From the NCBI GenBank assembly GCA_034432555.1, contig DAOUBW010000001.1, forward strand, positions 38,940 through 102,939: 64,000 nt of DNA, written 5' to 3'. This DNA comes from CP2-2F sp034432555. Its GTDB lineage: Bacteria > Chloroflexota > Anaerolineae > Aggregatilineales > UBA2796. Both the position numbers and the translations under genes were made by a program. The notes below the pieces were generated by a model. It was not told where the DNA came from and did no database searches. It saw only the letters and a list, made by a program, of their open reading frames with translations. Numbering within the stretch: the first letter of the stretch is position 1; each line of letters begins with the position of its first letter. Positions 7,838 to 15,528 of this stretch are shown here, piece after piece.

Positions 7838-8656
7838 TCACTGACCACTGAGTTCGCGCACATCCTGCGGACCAACTTTTGCCACCAGATGGCACGCCAC
7901 ACAGGCTGTGTTTCGCAGGGTTTCATCCATGAAGAACTTATCGGCGTTCAACGGCTGCGCTTTGTGCGCCTGATGGCAGTCTGAGCAGAAAAGCTGCACC
8001 TCGATTATCTCTAGGCTAGTCGGTGGTGAATTGCCGCTTTCGGCAAGTGCTTCCTGCAAGCCCGCACCAATGGTCAGGCTGCCGCCACGCAGAAAAACCG
8101 CTTGTGCCTGTGGCAGGTAAGTGTGGAAGTGGTTGTTGATGCCGTCCAGCTTCAGCAGTGCCTCACTGTGGCAGGTGGCACACGAGGCATTCGCCAGCCA
8201 GCCCGTCTTAGTGCGCTGCTTCTCGATGGTTGGATCGTCCTGCCCCGCCAAGTAGATCAGCGCGTCGTAAGCGCCAAGCGCCACTGTTGTGATGCGGTGC
8301 GGCAAGCTACTATCACCGCGATGGCAGTCAATGCACTTAAACGGCTCAGCATTAGCGGTTTGCGCGGCGTGATAATGAACAGTCGAGAGATCAGGGATCG
8401 CCTCAGTGGGATGATCAAGCGCGTAGTAGGCGCGGTTGTAGTAGGTGATCTCGGGTGCGGTGTGGCAGCTAATGCAGAAGGTATCGTGTTCCTCAAGCGC
8501 AGAGGCAACCACAAAGCTCAGGCTGCCAAGCATGATGAGCGCGAAAAAGCCCACCAACAAGTAAAGTTGCCAACGCCTGCGGCGCGGCTTACTTGCCGCT
8601 ACCGAAGGTGGCAGTGGCGAAGGGATGTTAGGTAAGGTATCCATAGCGGCAGCCAT
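7838..8656 (-). CDS. NapC/NirT-like multiheme cytochrome c, five CXXCH motifs
   Basis: 272 residues. One N-terminal transmembrane helix (about 29-52) follows a basic stretch (PRRRRW), then five heme-binding CXXCH motifs starting at C61, C108, C159, C224 and C252. NapC/NrfH proteins typically have four hemes and pass quinol electrons to periplasmic reductases; the fifth motif and the spacing suggest a variant. ATG 8656 overlaps the stop of the upstream molybdoenzyme gene (TGATG), so the two are translationally coupled. It is a likely electron partner of that enzyme, either as acceptor (oxidation) or donor (reduction). A GTG at 8659 and an ATG at 8644 are alternative starts. Confidence 0.85.
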   Translation of the reverse strand: MAAAMDTLPNIPSPLPPSVAASKPRRRRWQLYLLVGFFALIMLGSLSFVVASALEEHDTFCISCHTAPEITYYNRAYYALDHPTEAIPDLSTVHYHAAQTANAEPFKCIDCHRGDSSLPHRITTVALGAYDALIYLAGQDDPTIEKQRTKTGWLANASCATCHSEALLKLDGINNHFHTYLPQAQAVFLRGGSLTIGAGLQEALAESGNSPPTSLEIIEVQLFCSDCHQAHKAQPLNADKFFMDETLRNTACVACHLVAKVGPQDVRELSGQ

Positions 8657-9759
8657 CACACAGCGCGCAGCGAACGGCGGTGGATGGCATCCGTGCCATT
8701 GGGGAAGGCACCACCAAACAAGCCGCGTGCTTCTGTGTTCTGTACAAAGCCGCTTTCATCCGTGGCACGCACACCAATCCGATAGACGCCCGGCGCAGGC
8801 AGCGTCCACGTCACATGCCACTGCGTCCATGCTAACGGCGAGCCGCCACTTGGCACAAGCGTGGCAGGCATCCACTCGCCGTCATCAATCTGCACTTCCA
8901 CCGCCGCGATCTCGCGCTTGCCTGCCACTGCCACGCCTTGCAGCACAAGCGTTGTGCCAGCCGCGATCTCGGCGTTATCGCTCGGCGTGTGGATGATAGA
9001 TTTGGTGCGAATATCCGCCACATTAGACCAACCGCGTGATTCCCAATAGCCTCTATAGTCATAATCGATAAATTCTATTCGCGTCAGCCAGCGCGGCATC
9101 TTCTGCCCATACAAGCCGGGAATATGCACGCGCAGCGGGAAGCCGTGTTCAACGGTTAGCGGCTCGTCGTTCATCTCGTAGGCAAGCAACGTTTCAGGGT
9201 GCAGCATCCATTCGGTGGTGACGGAGGTCGAATAGCTATCTGCCGCCTCAAATTTGACGTGCGTCGCAGCGGCTTTGGGCTGCACACGCGCCACAATCTC
9301 GCTGAACAGCACGCCACGCCACGTCAGGTTGCCGATCAGGGTGCCGCCCGTTGGGTTGGAGATGCATTCCAGCGTGCGCGTTTCAGTGATGGCAGGCATG
9401 GCGCGCAGGTCAGCAAGGGTGAAGGTCAGCGGCGAATCGACCAAACCATCCACACTGAGCGACCATGTTTCTCCATTGACCCTAGGTGTATTGTTGTAGT
9501 CATATTGCGTTATGTAGAGGTTAGCAACATCGGTCAGGACGGGGCGATCATAGGTGAGGAGGCTAAACGGCGTGTCCGCAGCCTCAGGCAGTGTGGGTAG
9601 TGTGGCAGCGGGCGTGTGGGTTGCCTGTGCGCTGCCGGGTGCATAGACTGTCGGGACGATCATATCGGCGGGACGGCAAGCCGCTGCCAGTGCCGAGCCT
9701 GTGATCGCAATCAGGAAGCCGCGCCGTGAAAGTCGGCTTGGTGGTTGGGAATCAGCCAT
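8656..9759 (-). CDS. Sulfite-oxidase-like molybdopterin oxidoreductase, Tat-exported lipoprotein
   Basis: 367 residues. The N terminus combines a twin-arginine motif (SRRGFL, R12-R13) and a lipobox (LAAAC, C28), so the folded enzyme is exported by Tat and probably lipid-anchored. The core is a sulfite oxidase-type Moco domain, with the Mo-ligating cysteine in TLECISNP and typical WRGV and HGFPLR segments, followed by an Ig-like Mo-co dimerisation domain (about 255-350). There is no heme domain, so electrons must leave or arrive through a partner, presumably the overlapping multiheme cytochrome. Substrate cannot be assigned: sulfite oxidation or reduction of an S-/N-oxide are both possible. 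ATG 9759 was preferred to GTG 9768 because of the AGGTG upstream. Confidence 0.88.
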   Translation of the reverse strand: MADSQPPSRLSRRGFLIAITGSALAAACRPADMIVPTVYAPGSAQATHTPAATLPTLPEAADTPFSLLTYDRPVLTDVANLYITQYDYNNTPRVNGETWSLSVDGLVDSPLTFTLADLRAMPAITETRTLECISNPTGGTLIGNLTWRGVLFSEIVARVQPKAAATHVKFEAADSYSTSVTTEWMLHPETLLAYEMNDEPLTVEHGFPLRVHIPGLYGQKMPRWLTRIEFIDYDYRGYWESRGWSNVADIRTKSIIHTPSDNAEIAAGTTLVLQGVAVAGKREIAAVEVQIDDGEWMPATLVPSGGSPLAWTQWHVTWTLPAPGVYRIGVRATDESGFVQNTEARGLFGGAFPNGTDAIHRRSLRAV

Positions 9760-9943
9760 ATAAAACACACCTAAAGATAACTCAGTAAACGTTATGTGCC
9801 TAGAGTATGGCTGAACGCCACACCTTACTTTATTCTAGCCCTGATCAGCGTGCTTTTCCCAAAGAAAGTGATGAAAAACTAGCGCCTATGCAACAAGCAC
9901 ATTACAATACACCTGTTTCCCTAAACACACACGGATTCCTACA

Positions 9944-12900
9944 GTGGCAAATCTGATTGGGCAGCAATTAGGGCAGTATGAGATCACTGCGCTTGTTGGT
10001 GAAGGCGGCATGGCGACTGTCTACCGCGCACGCCAAGCCTCTATTAAACGTGATGTGGCAATTAAAGTCATTAAAGTTAACCTCGCGCAGTCAAGCGATT
10101 TTGTAACACGCTTTGGGCGTGAAGCGCAGACGGTTGCCAGCCTGAGCCACCCCCATATTCTGAAGGTGTTTGATTACGGTCAGCAGCAGGGCTTGCTCTA
10201 TTTGGTGATGGAACTGCTGAGTGGTGGTAGCCTTGCAGCGACCCTGAAGCGCGGCGCGCTGCCGCCCGACCGCGTGCTGCGAATCCTTGAACAGATCAGC
10301 GGCGCGCTGGATTACGCACATGGGCAGAACATCATCCACCGCGACCTGAAACCGCAAAATGTGCTGCTGGATGCCATGAACAACGTCTTTCTGACCGATT
10401 TTGGCATCGCCAAGATCGTGACGGATGTCACGTCTGTCACCATGACGGGACAGATGATGGGAACGCCTGCCTACATGGCGCCCGAACAGTGGCGTGGTGA
10501 AACGCCATTGCCCACTCTGGATATTTATGCGCTTGGCATCATGCTTTATGAGATGTTGACTGGCGATCTGCCCTTCAAGGCAGATACACCTTTCGCCATG
10601 ATGTACGCGCACAGCAGCACACCGCCGCCCGCCTTAAGCACTGCACGCCCTGATCTTGCGCCTGCTATGGATGCTGTGTTGCAAAGGGCGCTTGCCAAAG
10701 AACCAGCCGACCGTTTCCAAAGTGCCGGTGAATTAGCGCTTGCCTTCCGCGATGCCCTTGAAGGGCGCACTGCGCCTTTCGTCAGCACACAGACGCCTAC
10801 CGGCAAAGCGCTGCCGCGCCAAAGCGGACTCGGCGCCGAACAGACACTCCCAAAGCGCCTTGCACCATCGCCAAGCAGCCGTTTGCCGCTGCTGATCGGC
10901 AGTGTGCTTGTCATCTTGTTGTTGGCAGGTGTGTTATTTTTGCTGCTCACCAATCCCGCCACTACACCGAGCGTTGCCCAAGCCTCAGCCACGCCCAGTC
11001 AGGCGCTTGCACCAACCACCGCGCTGCCCACCAACACCGATCCACCGCCCGTGCCTGCCACACGCACAGATGCGCCGCCGACCGCCACACTTGAGGCTGT
11101 TGCACCAACGCTGCTGTCTGGCACGCAGCTTGCCCAAGCACCTAGTAGCCCAACGCTCACCGCCACCGACGCACCGACTGAGGTGCCAACCATTGCGCCT
11201 ACTGACACGCCAAGCGCCACTGCCAGCCCAACGGCTACCCTAACGCCCACCCATACACCGTCCGCTGATCTGCGCGCTATTGCCGAGCAAACAGCGGCAG
11301 CCATTGCCACACAAACAGCGGTCATCATCGGACAGACTGCTCAGGCAGTTCAGCTTGAGACGTTGGTTGCCCAACAAGTGCTTGCCTTTGCCCAAACCAG
11401 CACCGCACAGGCAGTTGCCTCGTTCACGGCAACCTTCACGCCCACAGCCACGCCCACTTTGACTGTCACACCGACCCTGACCGCCACCTTGACGCCAACC
11501 AGCACCTTCAGCCCAACGCCAAGCCTCACGCCCACCGAGACGCCCTCGGCGACCGCCACCTCTAGCCCAACGCCAAGCCTGACGCCCACCGAGACGCCCT
11601 CGGCAACGCCAACGCCGTTCATCACGCCCACTGTGAACGCTGAGGCACTTGCCAGCCGTGCGCTAGGCTATAACATGACTGTTGAAGGTGCTATTGACTC
11701 CGAGACGCCCTTTACCGAATGGCGTTTGCGCGGCAACTTTGGCGATAAGCTGCAAATCAGCGTCAGTGTGGTCAGCGGTAGCCTGATCCCAGTGGTGCGC
11801 CTACTGGACTCACAAGGCAATTTTGTTGATTGGAACGATGGCGGCGGCTTGCTGAACACCTTCCCACTGCCTAAAGATGATGACTATATCATCTACATCT
11901 CGCGCCGCAATTTAGAGCGCGGCACAACCAGCGGTAGCTACATCCTCAACGTGACCCTGCTAGAGCGCGGCTTGCGTCCTACCGAGACGCCTTCGCCCAC
12001 GCCTGTGCCAAGCGCAACGCCCACACCGCTGCCAACACTCACCCTGACGCCGAGCAGCACGCCCATCCGCGCCTTGCAGTTTGGCGGTGAATTTGGCGGC
12101 TATCTGCCTTCTGCTACTGCCGTTGATCAGTGGACGTTCAATGGCAAGGCGCAAGAGGTGATCGCGCTGCGTGCGCTGCCGCTTGGCGAGAGCAACCTCA
12201 CCTTGCGCGCTGCCGTGAAAGGACCTGGCTTGCCCGATAGCGGCGAGGTCGCACCACAAGGCGAACTCACGCGCTTGGTGCTGCCTGTTGACGGTCAGTA
12301 TACTGTTGAGGTTGGCGTGCTAGGCGGCGAACGCGGACAGTACACCGTGCGCCTAGAGCGCCTGCCGACCAGCCCTGATTTTACGCCTGTGCCGACTAAC
12401 TTTCTGCGCTATGGCGATGCCATCCGCAGCTTTGTGAATGACAGCGCACCCGAACAGCTTTACACCTTTGAAGGCGTCGCTGGTGATCGCATCACCATCA
12501 CGGCGCGCATTGGCGGCATTGGCGATCCAATCCTCGAACTGCGCGATCCGAATGGCGTTATCATCGCCCAGAATGATGACACGAACGGCATCACCGATGC
12601 CAGCATCGAGGCATTTACGCTGCCTGTCAACGGCATCTACACTATTCGCGTTACGCGTTATTCACGGCGCACAGGCGGTGAGTTCATCCTGCGCCTAACC
12701 CTTGAGCCACCGCTGGTGCCTGCCCTTGGCAGCTATCCGCCGCCGCGCTTGCTGCCCGAAGGCGAACCACTGCTCACCTACGGCGAAACGCTGAACGGCA
12801 GCCTAAATTACCGTCAGGCACGCCGCTTCATCATCCTTGGGCGGCGCGGCGACTCAGTCATCATTACAGCGCGCCGCAAGTCCGATTCGCTCGATCCGTT

Positions 12901-15448
12901 CATGCGCCTGATAGATAACCAAAGCAACGACCTTCTCTACGAGAGCAATCAAGGCACTACCGGCGATGATGTCGAAGTGATCAGCACGGTGCTGCAAACG
13001 ACGGGCTTCTTCACACTCACACTCTCCACAGCGCCCTACCGTCCCAACAACGGCGATTACCGCCTTGATATACGCTCGAATAACACCTTTTTCCCGCTCA
13101 ATGCAGGCGAAGAGCGCAGCGCCAATGTGGATAACACCCGCGCACAGCACACCTACACCTTCTCTGCCAATGCCGGGCAATATCTGCGCCTTGAGGCACG
13201 CCCAACTTTTGTCAGCCGCCTTGATCCGCTCTTGCTGCTGCTCTCGCCAAGCGGACGCCTGATCGCCTTCCACAACAGCCTTGATCCCGAAAACCGCGGC
13301 GGGCTGATTGATGGCTTGTTCCTGCGCGAGTCGGGCGTTTACACTGTGGTTGTCACCCGTCCCGGCGGCGAGATCGGCACAAGCGCCGGCGCCTTCTTGC
13401 TCAGCTATAAGCTCTCCAACGATCTGCCCGCTGTGGCGTGGCAAAATCCAACGCGCTTCCGCTATGAAGGCAGCGTCGCAGGCGAGGCAGATGAAGCACA
13501 GGCGCAAGCATGGCAGTTTGAGGGCAAGGCAGGCGATGTGATCAACCTAACCGTCAGCCGCTTGTTTGGCAGCGGCGCAGCCACGTTCGGTCCACTGCTG
13601 GCACCCGATGGTAGCGTGGTGCAGGCGCTTGGCACAACCATTGTTGGGCGTGAGCGCAGCCTGCAAAACACCTACCAGTTGCCGCAAGATGGCAGCTATA
13701 CCATCTACGTGAACGCGGAACGCCTGCACTACACGCTGTTGGCAGCCTTCCTTCGCAACATCCCACTGGTGCCGGAATTCTTGCGCTATAACGACTTAGA
13801 AACTTCCAGCTTTTTGGCAGGCGGCAGCCGCGTCAGTTTTAAGTTTGAGGGACGCTTTGCCGATATGGTTGACCTGTTCGTCTTTTGGCGTCCCGGCGTT
13901 GGGCAGAACATCTTTGTTAGCGTAACCGACCCAAGCGGTAGGCTGGAAGAACTGGGCTACACCTCAACCAGCGCCACCTCATCGGCATGGCAGCGCACCT
14001 TAACCCGTGCTGGCGTGTACACCCTCACCATTCGCAACGACTCTAACCAAGAGATCGCCTATACAATCCGCCTGAACGCTGAAATTCCCGCACCAACGCC
14101 AACGCCGCAGACCATCGCTTTAAGCAGCGGTCAGATCATGCGCGGATGGCTAAAGGCGCCCGATTCTGCCATTTACCGCTTCTTAGGGCGCAATTCGCAG
14201 CAGGTACGCATCACCCTTGAGACGCAGCGCAGCGATGCGCCCAGCTTGCAACTGATTGCACCTGATGGCACGCCGCTCAGTGGTGTGCGCCAGACACGCG
14301 CCAATGGCTATGTAACGCTGGAGGCGCCGCTAACACAAAATGGGCAGTATGCCATCAGCCTGATCAGCACCGAAGAAAATGCCGCTGGCGACTATCTGCT
14401 GACCTTCTTCCTGCTCGATAAAAGCCTGCCGCCGACGCCTGCCCTTGAGGCAACACTCGGTGCTGATCGGGCAAGCCTTGCACAGCCGATTGCGGCAGGC
14501 GGCTATACACAAGGACAAATCGCTGCGGCGGAAGAAATCTACTATCGTTTCAGCGGCAGGGCAGGGCAAACAGCGCTCATCTCGCTCTATCTGCCGGTGG
14601 CAGGTGAAGTTAATACGCCCGGCGCGCCGCCACAGGTCGGCAGACCAACTGCCCGACCGCCTGACAGCGTCTTTGCGACCGTTGCCCTCTACGACTCGGC
14701 GCGTAACTTCATCGTGGAAGCAAGCAGCAGCGCCGATAACAACCGCACTCAACCGCTTTTGGCAGTGCCGCTGACCCAAGATGGCGAATATCTGATCGTG
14801 GTACGTGGGCGCGGCATTGGCACCATTAAGCGCACCTTCTGGTTGAGCGTGATCGCCAATCAGCCCGACTCGACAGCCACGCGCACGCCGCCTAACTTCT
14901 TGCCCTTTGAGGAAGTGCAGCGCACCGCCATAGATGGCACACGCGATCAGGGCATTTCCGAGTGGCGCTACACACCACGCGGGCGGACTGTACTCTTTGT
15001 GCTGCGCCCAACGGCAGACTCACGGCTGAAGGCTGCCCTTGAAGTCTACACCCGTGAAGGGCTACGCGAGGCATACACAGTTGCCAGCAGCGAAGGCGAA
15101 GAACTGCGCATCGCCATTCCACAGTTAAGCAGCAGCGATGACTACCGCATTGTGGTGCGCGCCTTAGACGGCACCCACGGTGCCTTCAGCCTGTACAGCA
15201 GCGGATCGGTGCATGGGCTGGCTGTCTTTAAGACGGTACGGCGTTGCTACGTGCGGAATGCGCCAAGCAACAACGCCACCTATTTCACCGAGTTTTTCGG
15301 GGAGAATTTTGAGGCGTTCGCACGCACGCAAGACGGGCAGTGGGTGCGCGTCCGCGACCGTGAGTCAGGGCGCTATGGGTGGGTGTCCGTCGTCCAGATT
15401 GAGTTCACCTATGGCGGCACTGCCAAGCTGCCGATAGAGCAGCCCTAA
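9944..15448 (+). CDS. Giant transmembrane Ser/Thr protein kinase with PPC-repeat ectodomain and SH3 tail
   Basis: 1834 residues from a GTG start. The N-terminal PknB-type kinase is complete: glycine loop GEGGMATVY (19-27), K41, catalytic D134 in HRDLKPQN and D152 in DFG, plus GTPAYMAPEQW. A transmembrane helix follows at about 312-336. The outside part has a Thr/Pro/Ala-rich stalk with a tandem 18-residue repeat, then roughly ten beta-rich modules resembling pre-peptidase C-terminal (PPC) domains, each with a Y-T-hydrophobic ending, and a C-terminal SH3b-like domain (about 1765-1825, RNAPSN and YGWVSV). It probably senses surface or wall signals and phosphorylates cytoplasmic targets. It is a single gene with no obvious partner phosphatase nearby. 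Confidence 0.88.
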   Translation: MANLIGQQLGQYEITALVGEGGMATVYRARQASIKRDVAIKVIKVNLAQSSDFVTRFGREAQTVASLSHPHILKVFDYGQQQGLLYLVMELLSGGSLAATLKRGALPPDRVLRILEQISGALDYAHGQNIIHRDLKPQNVLLDAMNNVFLTDFGIAKIVTDVTSVTMTGQMMGTPAYMAPEQWRGETPLPTLDIYALGIMLYEMLTGDLPFKADTPFAMMYAHSSTPPPALSTARPDLAPAMDAVLQRALAKEPADRFQSAGELALAFRDALEGRTAPFVSTQTPTGKALPRQSGLGAEQTLPKRLAPSPSSRLPLLIGSVLVILLLAGVLFLLLTNPATTPSVAQASATPSQALAPTTALPTNTDPPPVPATRTDAPPTATLEAVAPTLLSGTQLAQAPSSPTLTATDAPTEVPTIAPTDTPSATASPTATLTPTHTPSADLRAIAEQTAAAIATQTAVIIGQTAQAVQLETLVAQQVLAFAQTSTAQAVASFTATFTPTATPTLTVTPTLTATLTPTSTFSPTPSLTPTETPSATATSSPTPSLTPTETPSATPTPFITPTVNAEALASRALGYNMTVEGAIDSETPFTEWRLRGNFGDKLQISVSVVSGSLIPVVRLLDSQGNFVDWNDGGGLLNTFPLPKDDDYIIYISRRNLERGTTSGSYILNVTLLERGLRPTETPSPTPVPSATPTPLPTLTLTPSSTPIRALQFGGEFGGYLPSATAVDQWTFNGKAQEVIALRALPLGESNLTLRAAVKGPGLPDSGEVAPQGELTRLVLPVDGQYTVEVGVLGGERGQYTVRLERLPTSPDFTPVPTNFLRYGDAIRSFVNDSAPEQLYTFEGVAGDRITITARIGGIGDPILELRDPNGVIIAQNDDTNGITDASIEAFTLPVNGIYTIRVTRYSRRTGGEFILRLTLEPPLVPALGSYPPPRLLPEGEPLLTYGETLNGSLNYRQARRFIILGRRGDSVIITARRKSDSLDPFMRLIDNQSNDLLYESNQGTTGDDVEVISTVLQTTGFFTLTLSTAPYRPNNGDYRLDIRSNNTFFPLNAGEERSANVDNTRAQHTYTFSANAGQYLRLEARPTFVSRLDPLLLLLSPSGRLIAFHNSLDPENRGGLIDGLFLRESGVYTVVVTRPGGEIGTSAGAFLLSYKLSNDLPAVAWQNPTRFRYEGSVAGEADEAQAQAWQFEGKAGDVINLTVSRLFGSGAATFGPLLAPDGSVVQALGTTIVGRERSLQNTYQLPQDGSYTIYVNAERLHYTLLAAFLRNIPLVPEFLRYNDLETSSFLAGGSRVSFKFEGRFADMVDLFVFWRPGVGQNIFVSVTDPSGRLEELGYTSTSATSSAWQRTLTRAGVYTLTIRNDSNQEIAYTIRLNAEIPAPTPTPQTIALSSGQIMRGWLKAPDSAIYRFLGRNSQQVRITLETQRSDAPSLQLIAPDGTPLSGVRQTRANGYVTLEAPLTQNGQYAISLISTEENAAGDYLLTFFLLDKSLPPTPALEATLGADRASLAQPIAAGGYTQGQIAAAEEIYYRFSGRAGQTALISLYLPVAGEVNTPGAPPQVGRPTARPPDSVFATVALYDSARNFIVEASSSADNNRTQPLLAVPLTQDGEYLIVVRGRGIGTIKRTFWLSVIANQPDSTATRTPPNFLPFEEVQRTAIDGTRDQGISEWRYTPRGRTVLFVLRPTADSRLKAALEVYTREGLREAYTVASSEGEELRIAIPQLSSSDDYRIVVRALDGTHGAFSLYSSGSVHGLAVFKTVRRCYVRNAPSNNATYFTEFFGENFEAFARTQDGQWVRVRDRESGRYGWVSVVQIEFTYGGTAKLPIEQP
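11510..11617 (+). repeat. 54-bp tandem repeat in the kinase stalk
   Basis: Two consecutive 54-bp units begin at 11510 and 11564 and encode SPTPSLTPTETPSATATS and SPTPSLTPTETPSATPTP. The nucleotide sequences are almost identical (for example CTCACG versus CTGACG), which indicates a recent in-frame duplication that lengthens the extracellular stalk by 18 residues. Confidence 0.85.
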
Positions 15449-15476
15449 ACAAAACAGCGTGCCAGATGGAATCACA

Positions 15477-15502
15477 GCGGGCGGGAAAATTTTCCCGCCC
15501 GC
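15477..15502. terminator. Bidirectional hairpin terminator
   Basis: A perfect 26-base inverted repeat (GCGGGCGGGAAAA and its complement) lies between the convergent kinase and subtilase genes. The A/T-rich centre gives a U tract on either strand only inside the stem, so it may end transcription in both directions through stem stability. Confidence 0.7.
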
Positions 15503-15528
15503 CGCATTTAGATTAGTGAGTATCCGCG

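Noticed and set aside
11510..11617. Possible CRISPR or phase-variable repeat in the kinase
   Set aside because: Only two in-frame 54-bp units encoding a Thr/Pro stalk; no spacers, and the unit length is a multiple of three.
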